NCBI GenBank assembly: GCA_028689675.1
Contig: JAQVCS010000014.1
Location: forward strand, 1 to 64,000
DNA from: Desulfovibrionaceae bacterium
GTDB taxonomy: Bacteria > Desulfobacterota > Desulfovibrionia > Desulfovibrionales > Desulfovibrionaceae
Length of the DNA: 64,000 bases
Reading direction: 5' to 3'
This document shows positions 56,900 through 64,000 of the stretch, one piece after another. The notes beneath the pieces were generated by a model. It ran no database searches and was not told where the DNA came from. It worked only from the letters and a program-made list of their open reading frames with translations. The position numbers were made by a program, and so were the translations under genes. Each line of letters begins with the position of its first letter. Position 1 is the stretch's first letter.

Positions 56900-57481
56900 C
56901 TAGAGCAAGGAAAGAAAATAACGGTGTATACTGGTATCTTCTGTTAATTCAGGGTGAAACGAGGTGGCAAGCAGCCTGCCCTGCTGCACGGCAACAGCAT
57001 TGCCCCCCACGGTGGCCAGCACCTGCACCCCTGTGCCTGTGCGCACAATAAAGGGGGCGCGAATGAACACAGCATGCACGGGCTGCGCTATGCCCTGCAC
57101 GGGCAACTCTGTTTCAAAGCTGTCCACCTGCCGCCCAAAGGCATTGCGCCGCACCGTGGCATCTATACCGCCCAGCCGCGCTTGGGGCAGGGGCTTGCCC
57201 TCGGCATCTTCTATACTATTGCACAGCAAAATAAGCCCAGCACACGAGCCATACACAGGCATGCCCTGCTGTATGCGCTGCTGCAAAGGCTCGAGCATGT
57301 GCAGCATTATCAGCAGCTTGGCAATAGCTGTGCTTTCACCGCCCGGAATAACAAGGGCATCTATGCCTGCTATGTCGCTGCACTGGCGCACCTCTTTCAC
57401 CGCCGCGCCGCAGCGGCTCAGGGCGCGGCAATGCTCACGAAAAGCCCCCTGCACAGCCAGCACGCCAATGGTTGCCGCCAT
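56900..57481 (-). CDS. pdxT: Pyridoxal 5'-phosphate synthase glutaminase subunit PdxT
   Basis: This 193-residue glutaminase supplies ammonia to PdxS. The catalytic triad is visible: Cys in VYGSCAGLILL, and His and Glu in SFHPELTED; also IPGGESTAIAKLL. The length is normal. It follows pdxS with a 2-bp gap. Together they form the deoxyxylulose-independent vitamin B6 pathway. Confidence 0.95.
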   Translation of the reverse strand: MAATIGVLAVQGAFREHCRALSRCGAAVKEVRQCSDIAGIDALVIPGGESTAIAKLLIMLHMLEPLQQRIQQGMPVYGSCAGLILLCNSIEDAEGKPLPQARLGGIDATVRRNAFGRQVDSFETELPVQGIAQPVHAVFIRAPFIVRTGTGVQVLATVGGNAVAVQQGRLLATSFHPELTEDTSIHRYFLSLL

Positions 57482-57483
57482 GG

Positions 57484-58365
57484 CTACCAGCCCCTCTCCT
57501 GCATACGTTCGCCAGCAGGAATATCTGAAATATTGATGCCCACCATGGCTTCACCCAAATTTTTAGAAATTTCACCCAGCAGAGCAAAATCCTGATAATT
57601 GGTAACGGCCTGCACAATGGCACGGGCGCGCTTGGCAGGGTCGCCCGATTTGAAAATGCCCGACCCCACAAAAACACCATCACAGCCAAGGTGCATCATC
57701 AGCGCGGCATCGGCAGGGGTGGCTATGCCGCCAGCGGCAAAATTCACCACAGGCAAGCGCCCTTCGTGGCGCACACGCAGCACAATTTCCAAAGGTGCAC
57801 CAATTTCTTTAGCAAAATTAGCCACTTCTTCATCACCCAAGGAACACAAGCGGCGGATATCACTATTCATTTGGCGCATATGGCGCACGGCCTCCACCAC
57901 ATTGCCCGTTCCCGGTTCGCCCTTGGTACGAATCATAGCCGCACCTTCAGCAAGGCGGCGGCAGGCTTCACCCAAATTGCGCGCGCCGCACACAAAGGGC
58001 ACGGTAAAGGGCTGCTTATTGATGTGCAGGCTTTCATCGGCAGGGCTTAGCACTTCGCTTTCATCAATATAGTCAACACCCATGGCTTCTAAAATGCGGG
58101 CTTCAACAAAATGCCCTATGCGCGCCTTGGCCATAACAGGAATGCTGGCCACCTTCATAATGGCTTCCACTATAGAAGGGTCTGCCATGCGCGCCACACC
58201 GCCAGCGGCACGAATATCTGCTGGCACACGTTCCAAAGCCATTACAGCGCATGCGCCTGCTTCTTCGGCAATCTGTGCCTGCTCTGGGGTGGTTACATCC
58301 ATAATAACCCCACCTTTCAACATTTCAGCAAGCCCGGTTTTGAGCAAAAGTGTACCGTGTTCCAT
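57484..58365 (-). CDS. pdxS: Pyridoxal 5'-phosphate synthase subunit PdxS
   Basis: The 293-residue synthase builds PLP from ribose 5-phosphate, glyceraldehyde 3-phosphate and ammonia. It shows [46 protein letters not shown], the lysine segment [13 protein letters not shown], and the phosphate-binding loops [31 protein letters not shown]. Highly conserved and complete. AAGGAG precedes the ATG. Confidence 0.96.
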   Translation of the reverse strand: MEHGTLLLKTGLAEMLKGGVIMDVTTPEQAQIAEEAGACAVMALERVPADIRAAGGVARMADPSIVEAIMKVASIPVMAKARIGHFVEARILEAMGVDYIDESEVLSPADESLHINKQPFTVPFVCGARNLGEACRRLAEGAAMIRTKGEPGTGNVVEAVRHMRQMNSDIRRLCSLGDEEVANFAKEIGAPLEIVLRVRHEGRLPVVNFAAGGIATPADAALMMHLGCDGVFVGSGIFKSGDPAKRARAIVQAVTNYQDFALLGEISKNLGEAMVGINISDIPAGERMQERGW

Positions 58366-58512
58366 AATAATTCTCCTTACAATCTAGGTTGGTGCGGTCA
58401 TGCCGCGCCGCTATGGGGGCTGTGTACCTTTCGTTGCTGCCTTTGCCCAGCAAATGGCTATTTATAATGACAATATACTTTATCTTGATGACAATTTTTA
58501 ATGTCTTCATAA

Positions 58513-58546
58513 CAAAAAAAGAGCCCCCTCCACGCAGGCAGGGGGC
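58513..58546 (-). terminator. Terminator of the small membrane protein gene
   Basis: On the minus strand the stem GCCCCCTGCC/GG-AGGGGGC is followed by a seven-T run. It lies 25 bp after the stop codon at 58571. Confidence 0.75.
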
Positions 58547-58570
58547 GCACAAAACAGAAGCAAAAAGCAC

Positions 58571-59119
58571 TTATGCAGGTGCGTGCATTACAGCATAGGC
58601 AAGCACGGCAAATTGAAAAAGCGCTATCACAATCATCAGAAGCGATGAAGAAAAACGAAAAAGCGGTGTTTTTGTTTTGCGCACCTGCTCAAAATCTTTA
58701 CGCTCATACAAAATGCTGTCTGGAAAGGTCACCACGGCCTGCACCACAAAAAGCACCAAAGCCCCCAGCGTTTGCCCTATGGAAAGGGCATCATACATAT
58801 TGGTAAAAAACCACAGGCTAAAAACCAGCAGCATAGAGGTGTAGGACAAAGTACGCATGGCTATCCACAAGAAAAAATTAACATTTTCTAAGGCGCTGGG
58901 CGAAATACCCAAGGTGCTTCTGTGTACTTCCTGCACGGTAGCTGGGCTTGGCTCGGCATGCTTTGCTTCCAGCGCATCTAAAATATCGGGCAGGCTGGTA
59001 AAACACAGCTCGGTAAATTCTTTGCAGGCATCGGCATTGTGGCCAGAAAGACGGCTGGCGGCATAGGCTGTGCGGGCAGCGCGTACTTTACCTATAAGGG
59101 TGCGAAGGTGGGCGTTCAT
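58571..59119 (-). CDS. Small membrane protein of unknown function
   Basis: The 182-residue product has a helical N-terminal cytoplasmic part (about 1-75, rich in Ala and Glu). It has four hydrophobic segments (about 80-97, 98-112, 115-133, 158-178) with a charged loop YERKDFEQVRKTKTP between the last two. GGAG precedes the ATG. No family recognised. It has its own terminator and faces a tRNA gene. Confidence 0.65.
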   Translation of the reverse strand: MNAHLRTLIGKVRAARTAYAASRLSGHNADACKEFTELCFTSLPDILDALEAKHAEPSPATVQEVHRSTLGISPSALENVNFFLWIAMRTLSYTSMLLVFSLWFFTNMYDALSIGQTLGALVLFVVQAVVTFPDSILYERKDFEQVRKTKTPLFRFSSSLLMIVIALFQFAVLAYAVMHAPA

Positions 59120-59334
59120 AGCTCGCTCTCCTAGTAGTTGAAAGAATAAGTAAAAATTATTGCGTGGCGTTTTCTTATCCTCTTCTTTACCTCTATGGCA
59201 AGCGCTTTAGCCCTGAAAATAGGGAATTTGCTTATACCCTGTGCAGTACAGCCCCCGCGTGCAAGAAAACTTCAGTATGCTTTAAAAAAAGGCTTGCCAA
59301 ATACTGCTGCTTCGCGTAGTTATGCCTTCGTTGA

Positions 59335-59412
59335 CGGGATGTGGCTCAGCTTGGCTAGAGCGCAGCGTTCGGGACGCTGAGGCCGCGCGTTCAAATCGCG
59401 CCATCCCGACCA
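59335..59412 (+). tRNA. tRNA-Pro (anticodon CGG)
   Basis: The acceptor stem CGGGATG/CATCCCG is followed by A and an encoded CCA. The anticodon stem CAGCG/CGCTG encloses TTCGGGA, so the anticodon is CGG (CCG codon). D- and T-arms are normal; length 78. Confidence 0.95.
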
Positions 59413-59413
59413 T

Positions 59414-59456
59414 AAAAAAAGGGACTTACGGTAGTTAACCGCAAGTCCTTTTTTTA
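59414..59456 (+). terminator. Rho-independent terminator of tRNA-Pro
   Basis: The arms AAAAAAAGGGACTT and AAGTCCTTTTTTT (with inner CGGT/ACCG) form a long stem directly after the tRNA. Confidence 0.85.
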
Positions 59457-59619
59457 TGGCTTTTGGGTTCTTTCCAACGGCCTCTTTGCATATTTTCCCA
59501 CCCGCAAAGCATAGGCGCTTGGAGCGCAAATATCGCTTGCGCCTACGGCCATGCCAAGGGTATCATGCCCACACTGGTTGTTTCTGGCCAGCAACAAAAA
59601 CTGCACGGAGGCCACAGCC

Positions 59620-60075
59620 ATGCCGAAACAATACAGCACAAGCTTTCTCATTACAGCGCTTTTATTGCTTGCCGCCCCCGCTTTGGCCGAAGACTTGGAT
59701 TGCGTCACCACAGAATGGAAATTGTGGGGCAGCAATCATCAGGTTTGTGTATCCACCTTTGCAGACCCAGACATCCCCAACGTGAGCTGCTATATCAGTC
59801 AGGCAAAAACTGGGGGCATTTCTGGCACGCTGGGGCTGGCAGAAGACCCTTCCAATTTTGCTATCAGCTGTTCTGCCACAGGGGCTATTACCGTGCCCGA
59901 TGACCTGCCCGCCAAGGCCAATGTTTTTAAAGAATCGACCTCGCTCTTTTTTAAGGCTACCCGCGTTATCCGCCTATGGGACAAAAAACGCTCTACCCTT
60001 GTGTATTTGGCAGTGAGCAAAAAAATTATTGACGGTTCTCCTTTCAATGCCCTTTCCACAGTGCATGTGCGCTGA
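59620..60075 (+). CDS. creA: CreA-family periplasmic protein
   Basis: I start at ATG 59620 (CGGAGG upstream), not at the longer frame from 59551 that lacks a ribosome site. A signal peptide (SFLITALLLLAAPALAED) is followed by the CreA pattern DCVTTEWKLWGSNHQVCVSTFADPDIPNVSCYISQAKTGG, SFAISC-like and TRVIRLWDKKRSTLVYLAVSKKIIDGSPFNA. The mature protein is about 130 residues with four cysteines. CreA proteins are widespread but of unknown biochemical role. Confidence 0.9.
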   Translation: MPKQYSTSFLITALLLLAAPALAEDLDCVTTEWKLWGSNHQVCVSTFADPDIPNVSCYISQAKTGGISGTLGLAEDPSNFAISCSATGAITVPDDLPAKANVFKESTSLFFKATRVIRLWDKKRSTLVYLAVSKKIIDGSPFNALSTVHVR

Positions 60076-60210
60076 TGCAGTACATACGACAGACAAAAAA
60101 CAGAGTATGCTGACTGCTTCGGGCGGGCATTGCGGCCTGTGCACAGCACAATAGGAAAATGCCTGAAAAACACCCCGCTTACTCTGCCTGAAAAGAGGTT
60201 TTTCATCGTA

Positions 60211-60239
60211 TTGACGGGCATCAGCACGTTCTGTACTAT
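60211..60239 (+). promoter_or_regulatory. Candidate promoter of the glnHPQ operon
   Basis: TTGACG (60211-60216) and TACTAT (60234-60239) are separated by 17 bases, about 73 bp before glnH. Confidence 0.55.
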
Positions 60240-60311
60240 AAAGAATTGCATGTCGGCTATGGAGTTTGGTAAATCAGTGCAGAGTGCACAAACACTTACT
60301 GGGAGAACACC

Positions 60312-61058
60312 ATGAAACGAGTCGTTGCTTTTATGCTCATGTGCCTTATGTCAGTGGGCACAGTGTTTGCGGCAGAAAAACCGCTTGTTGTTGCTCACGA
60401 CACCAATTTTAAACCCTTTGAATTTAAAGACCAAAAAGGGCAGTACACTGGCTTTGACATTGAGCTGTGGGATGCTATTGCTAAAAAAGCTGGCCTAGCA
60501 TACAAATTTCAGCCTATGGATTTTAACGGCATTGTTCCCGGCTTGCAGACAGGCCAATTGGACGTGGGCATTGCTGGCATGACCATTACGCCAGCACGCG
60601 CTAAAGTTATTGCTTTTTCTACGCCCTATTATGATTCTGGCCTGCAATTGATTGTGCGTAGCGATGATAAGGCCATCAACAGCATTGATGACCTTGCTGG
60701 CAAAGTTATTTCCACCAAGCTTGGCACCTCGAGCGAAGCTTTTGCCAAAGCCTTTGGCAAGGCTAAAGAAGTGAAGCTCTACCCCAATAATGATGCTATG
60801 TTTATGGAATTGCTGACTGGCGGTGCGGATGCTGTTTTGTTTGACCTGCCTGTGGTGCAGGAATTCAGCACCACTGCGGGTAAGGGTAAGGTAAAGCTGG
60901 CTGGGCCTATTTATGAAGGTCAGGCTTATGGCATAGGCTTCCCCCAAAAGAGCGCCTATATTGAAAAGGTGAACAAGGCACTGGCAGAGCTGAAGGCCGA
61001 TGGCACCTATGACAAGCTCTACACCAAGTGGCTTGGTGAAGCTCCCAAAACAAAGTAA
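60312..61058 (+). CDS. glnH: Glutamine-type ABC transporter periplasmic binding protein
   Basis: The 248-residue SBP_bac_3 protein has a signal peptide (RVVAFMLMCLMSVGTVFAAE). The ligand fold shows VAHDTNFKPFEFKDQKGQYTGFDIELWDAIAKKAGL, QLDVGIAGMTITPARAKVIAFSTPYYDSGLQLIV, and the lobe-closing LGTSSEAFAKAF and GGADAVLFDLPVVQEF. The Arg of MTITPAR contacts the amino-acid carboxylate in this family. The match is closest to GlnH, but polar amino-acid specificity cannot be fixed by eye. It is followed by a hairpin and glnP. Confidence 0.9.
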   Translation: MKRVVAFMLMCLMSVGTVFAAEKPLVVAHDTNFKPFEFKDQKGQYTGFDIELWDAIAKKAGLAYKFQPMDFNGIVPGLQTGQLDVGIAGMTITPARAKVIAFSTPYYDSGLQLIVRSDDKAINSIDDLAGKVISTKLGTSSEAFAKAFGKAKEVKLYPNNDAMFMELLTGGADAVLFDLPVVQEFSTTAGKGKVKLAGPIYEGQAYGIGFPQKSAYIEKVNKALAELKADGTYDKLYTKWLGEAPKTK

Positions 61059-61076
61059 AGGCATTTCAGCATTATA

Positions 61077-61108
61077 GCCCTGCCTGCCCATTCAAGAGCA
61101 GGCAGGGC
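61077..61108 (+). terminator. Intercistronic hairpin between glnH and glnP
   Basis: An 11-bp perfect stem GCCCTGCCTGC/GCAGGCAGGGC has a 10-base loop; a T-run follows 7 bases later. In binding-protein transporters such hairpins protect the binding-protein mRNA and partly stop transcription, giving more binding protein than permease. Confidence 0.65.
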
Positions 61109-61243
61109 GTTACGCTTTTTTTGCCCTATGCACAGCAAGGCAGTGTGGGCGCTTGTTGCCCCTCTGCCGCAAATAAAGGCGAGCCCGCAGGGTATTTGCC
61201 TTTTTTATTGAATGCTTATAAAGCGTAACTGTTGGAGGAAAGC

Positions 61244-61915
61244 GTGGCTTTCGAATTTGAATATCATGTCATGTGGGAAACTGTGCCCCTGCTGATGAAC
61301 GGCATGGGGCTTACCCTGTATATTACCATTATTGGCCTGCTGGCTGGCTTTATGCTGGGCGTTGCCATGGGGCTGTTCAAGGTTTCCAAATATTCATGGC
61401 TGCGGGCTGTAAGCAGCGTGTATGTGGAAATTATTCGCGGCACACCCCTGATTGTGCAGGTGATGTTTTTATATTTTGGTGTGCCTATGGCCATGGGTAC
61501 GCGCATTTCCCCCATTACCGCAGGCATTATTGCTATTGCGGTAAACTCTGGCGCATATATTGCTGAAATTGTGCGCGGGGCGGTGCAATCTATTGACGTG
61601 GGGCAAACAGAAGCAGGCCGCTCTATTGGCCTTACCCGTATGCAAACCATGATTTATGTCATTTGGCCACAGGCTTTTCGCCGCATGATACCACCTTTGG
61701 GCAACCAATTTATTATTAGCCTGAAAGATACTTCCCTGCTGGTGGTTATTGGCGTGGGCGAGCTCACGCGGCAAGGGCAGGAAATTATTTCCACCACCTT
61801 CAGGGCTTTTGAAATTTGGCTTACGGTGGCTTTGCTCTATTTGCTGATGACCTTTACGCTGGCGCGCCTGCTGCGCATGCTTGAAAAGAAATTGATGAAA
61901 AAAGGGGTGGTCTAA
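61244..61915 (+). CDS. glnP: Amino-acid ABC transporter permease
   Basis: The GTG at 61244 follows GGAGG, so I prefer it to a TTG four codons upstream. The 223-residue permease has a helix-rich HisM/GlnP fold with GMGLTLYITIIGLLAGFMLGVAMG, the conserved EIIRGTPLIVQVMF, and the ATPase-coupling EAA loop QTEAGRSIGLTRMQTMIYVIWPQAFRRMIPPLGNQFI. It lies in the operon glnH-glnP-glnQ. Confidence 0.92.
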   Translation: MAFEFEYHVMWETVPLLMNGMGLTLYITIIGLLAGFMLGVAMGLFKVSKYSWLRAVSSVYVEIIRGTPLIVQVMFLYFGVPMAMGTRISPITAGIIAIAVNSGAYIAEIVRGAVQSIDVGQTEAGRSIGLTRMQTMIYVIWPQAFRRMIPPLGNQFIISLKDTSLLVVIGVGELTRQGQEIISTTFRAFEIWLTVALLYLLMTFTLARLLRMLEKKLMKKGVV

Positions 61916-62671
61916 ATGGTCAGGCCTATGATTGAAATCAAAAATCTCCGCAAAAATTTCGGGGAACTCGAGGTCATCAAAGGTGTTTCGCTGACTGTAA
62001 ACCAAGGCGAAGTGGTGGTGCTTATTGGGGCTTCTGGCTCTGGAAAAAGCACCTTACTGCGCTGTATTACCCGCCTTGAAGACATCCATTCGGGGGAAAT
62101 TATTGTGGATGGGCACAATGTGCATTCCCCCGATGCCGATATCAATTACATACGCACCGAAGCGGGCATGGTTTTTCAAAATTTCAACCTGTTCCCGCAT
62201 TTAAGCGTGCTAGAAAATGTCACCCTTGGCCCCATAAAAGTGCGAAATATTCCGCGCAGCGAGGCCGAGCACCTTGGCTTTCGCCTTTTAGAAAAAGTGG
62301 GGCTGGGCGACCGCGCCTACCACTACCCTGCCCAGCTTTCGGGCGGGCAAAAGCAGCGCGTTTCTATTGCCCGCGCCCTTTCCCTTTCGCCCAAGGTCAT
62401 TTTATTTGACGAGCCAACCTCTGCCCTAGACCCAGAGCTGGTGGGCGAAGTGCTGGCTGTTATGCGCCGCCTTGCCGAAGAAGGCATGACCATGGTGGTG
62501 GTAACCCATGAAATGGGCTTTGCCCGTGATGTGGCAGACCGCGTTATTTTTCTGGAAAAAGGCGTTATCTGTGAGGAGGGGGCGAGCAAAGAATTTTTTC
62601 AAAACCCGCGCCACCCCCGCTTGCGGGAATTTTTGGGCAGGCTGCTTAATGACCACGCTTTTTCTGCCTAG
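61916..62671 (+). CDS. glnQ: Amino-acid ABC transporter ATP-binding protein
   Basis: The 251-residue ATPase has Walker [15 protein letters not shown]-loop [11 protein letters not shown], signature [15 protein letters not shown], Walker [17 protein letters not shown] and the switch histidine [17 protein letters not shown]. All are canonical for the GlnQ/HisP group. Its ATG directly follows the glnP stop codon; a second ATG four codons in is an alternative start. Confidence 0.94.
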   Translation: MVRPMIEIKNLRKNFGELEVIKGVSLTVNQGEVVVLIGASGSGKSTLLRCITRLEDIHSGEIIVDGHNVHSPDADINYIRTEAGMVFQNFNLFPHLSVLENVTLGPIKVRNIPRSEAEHLGFRLLEKVGLGDRAYHYPAQLSGGQKQRVSIARALSLSPKVILFDEPTSALDPELVGEVLAVMRRLAEEGMTMVVVTHEMGFARDVADRVIFLEKGVICEEGASKEFFQNPRHPRLREFLGRLLNDHAFSA

Positions 62672-62717
62672 AGCAGCTTACCTTTATCGTATGTACTCGT
62701 AACGACGCAAAACAAAA

Positions 62718-62768
62718 GCCACTTTGGCATGAAACAGCGCACATAGAATGCGCTTATGCCTTTGTGGC
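62718..62768. repeat. Long symmetrical hairpin downstream of glnQ
   Basis: Three stacked stems pair: GCCAC with GTGGC, GGCAT with ATGCC, and GCGCA with TGCGC. The first two are joined by a TTT on each side. It lies 46 bp after glnQ, upstream of the terminator. Confidence 0.45.
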
Positions 62769-62861
62769 GGGCATTTGCGCTCTTGCCAAAGCAATTGTAA
62801 AGCAGCATTGCTCTAAAAGTAAATCACAAACACAAAGGCCTACTACAAAAGCGCATAAAAG

Positions 62862-62894
62862 AAAGCGACGCGGAAAATCACCACGTCGCTTTTT
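62862..62894. terminator. Bidirectional terminator between glnQ and metQ
   Basis: The stem AAAGCGACG/CGTCGCTTT is followed by a T-run on the plus strand and has an A-rich left side. It separates the convergent glnHPQ and met transport operons. Confidence 0.75.
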
Positions 62895-62934
62895 GTGTGC
62901 CGCAGAGCAAGCCGCCCTGCCTGCATTGCTTTAC

Positions 62935-63726
62935 TTAAAACATGGGCACAACAGCACCCTTGTATTTTTCATTCATAAACTTCTTTACCGCTTCACCCTT
63001 CAGGGCATTAACTAAGGCCTTCAGGTCTGCACGGCCTTCATCCCCAGCGCGCACAGCAAGAATATTGGCATAGGTGGTGGCGGCAACAGAGTCTGCCTTT
63101 TCTGTAAGCAGCGCATTGGCTACCTGCAAGCCGCCCAGCATGGCATAGTTGCCATTGATAATGGCCACGTCCACATCGGGCAAAGAGCGCACAAGCTGTG
63201 CTGCTTCAATTTCTTCAATTTTCAGCTTTTTCGCATTTTCCACAATGTCCAGCTTGGTGGCACTCAAGCCCACGCCAGCTTTCAGCTTAATAAAACCAGC
63301 ATCTTGCAGCAGCAGCAATGCACGGGCTTCGTTGGTGGTGTCATTAGGCACAGCAACCACAGCGCCCTTGCCCAGCTTGGCTAAATCTTTAGTGCGGCCA
63401 GCATAAATACCAAAGGGCTCATAGTGAATAGCGGCCATGCAATTCAGCTTTGTGCCCTTTTCTTTATTAAAATCATCCAAATAGGGCTTGTGTTGGAAAA
63501 AGTTGGCGTCCAGCTCTTTGCCTTCCAGCGCCATATTAGGCTGAACATAGTCGGCATATTCCACAATTTTCAAATCATAGCCAGCGGCTTTCAGGGCAGG
63601 CTCGGCCACTTTTAAAATTTCGGCATGAGGTGTTGGGGAAGCCCCCACAGTGATGGTAGCCGCATGAGCAGCAGAAACGCCGAGGCACAGCGCAGCAGCA
63701 AGGCACAAAGATTGCAACAGCTTCAT
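62935..63726 (-). CDS. metQ: D-methionine ABC transporter substrate-binding protein
   Basis: The start is ATG 63726 (GAGGAG upstream). The 263-residue protein has a signal peptide ending AAHA and then the MetQ pattern VGASPTPHAEILKVAEPALKAAGYDLKIVEYADYVQPNMALEGKELDANFFQHKPYLDDFN. It continues with AVPNDTTNEARALLLLQDAGFIKL and AIINGNYAMLGGL. The usual MetQ lipobox cysteine is not evident, so it may be free in the periplasm. It belongs to the metI-metQ unit. Confidence 0.92.
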   Translation of the reverse strand: MKLLQSLCLAAALCLGVSAAHAATITVGASPTPHAEILKVAEPALKAAGYDLKIVEYADYVQPNMALEGKELDANFFQHKPYLDDFNKEKGTKLNCMAAIHYEPFGIYAGRTKDLAKLGKGAVVAVPNDTTNEARALLLLQDAGFIKLKAGVGLSATKLDIVENAKKLKIEEIEAAQLVRSLPDVDVAIINGNYAMLGGLQVANALLTEKADSVAATTYANILAVRAGDEGRADLKALVNALKGEAVKKFMNEKYKGAVVPMF

Positions 63727-63817
63727 GGTGATTCTCCTCAAAAAAATGATTGGTATAAAAGGTATTCTGCCCCTCCCAGAGCAGAGCACCATTGTTCACG
63801 CAAAGGGCACAATTCCG

Positions 63818-64000
63818 CTATAAAATGCGCTTATCACTGCGCTTTGTCATCCAGTTGCCTATGCTTTGCAAAATTTGCACAATAATAATAAGCAGCACAA
63901 CAGTGGCAAACATGATGTCGGTTTGGTAGCGATTATAGCCATACATAATGGCCAGTTTGCCCAAGCCGCCCCCGCCCACAGCGCCAGACATAGCAGAATA
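63818..64000 (-). CDS. metI: Methionine ABC transporter permease (C-terminal part)
   Basis: The last 60 residues before the stop at 63818-63820 are visible; the 5' end is beyond the window. They read SAMSGAVGGGGLGKLAIMYGYNRY and then a membrane span (MFATVVLLIIIVQILQSIGNWM) and a basic tail, the typical MetI C-terminus. It is upstream of metQ (92-bp gap); metN is expected further right. Confidence 0.88.
   Translation of the reverse strand, partial: YSAMSGAVGGGGLGKLAIMYGYNRYQTDIMFATVVLLIIIVQILQSIGNWMTKRSDKRIL

Overview
The window looks like a chromosome segment of an anaerobic, Desulfovibrionaceae-like bacterium. This is inferred from an indolepyruvate ferredoxin oxidoreductase pair (iorAB), a stand-alone rubredoxin, a 223-residue adenylate kinase, and a mosaic of mid-GC housekeeping genes interrupted by very AT-rich cargo. 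No rRNA gene is present, so the taxonomic call is only an inference.

Region 1 (1-4645) is chromosomal flank: the last codons of an IS5-type transposase, a hybrid histidine kinase whose N-terminus was apparently removed by that insertion, an AraC-type regulator, and a divergent exported cupin.

Region 2 (4646-22730) is an 18.1-kb integrative, mobilizable genomic island inserted in the 3' end of a tRNA-Ser(CGA) gene. A perfect 17-bp copy of the tRNA 3' end lies at the far left boundary, and a P4-type tyrosine integrase sits next to the tRNA. The mobility half carries an AlpA-like regulator, a RepA-like AAA ATPase, MobC, a MOBP-type relaxase, a membrane protein gene nested in the relaxase gene, and a non-coding region with two related inverted-repeat structures (oriT/oriV candidate). 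The cargo half is a defence operon read leftward: hsdM, a RhuM-Fic protein, hsdS, an AAA_13 ATPase resembling the anticodon nucleases PrrC/RloC, hsdR, a multi-pass membrane protein, and a lone GT51 peptidoglycan glycosyltransferase domain. Two toxin-antitoxin loci flank the operon: an intact RelB-YoeB pair and a RelB/DinJ antitoxin whose YafQ-like toxin is truncated to 21 codons.

Region 3 (22731-35843) holds tRNA-Ser, proA-nadD, a membrane tetratricopeptide-like protein, iorA-iorB followed by a degenerate sigma54-activator-like regulator, tRNA-Arg(TCT), rubredoxin, lpdA, a small membrane protein, aroE, a membrane diguanylate cyclase and shikimate kinase.

Region 4 (35844-56583) holds a small secreted protein, a STAS protein, a very acidic small protein, the pbpC / alpha-2-macroglobulin / 5'-nucleotidase cluster, a 1008-residue membrane protein of unknown function, a radical SAM enzyme translationally coupled to a 32-codon acidic Cys-containing ORF, an AsmA-like protein and adk. 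Two copies of a short MITE-like repeat (one with perfect 18-bp terminal inverted repeats starting inside the adk stop codon) lie at 37449-37591 and 56436-56583.

Region 5 (56584-64000) holds pdxST, a small membrane protein, tRNA-Pro(CGG), a CreA-like protein, the glnHPQ amino-acid ABC transporter, and metQ plus the end of metI.

The most interesting candidates are the membrane protein/GT51 unit at the end of the type I restriction operon, the radical SAM/small peptide pair, and the sigma54-type regulator that has lost GAFTGA, Walker B and arginine-finger residues.
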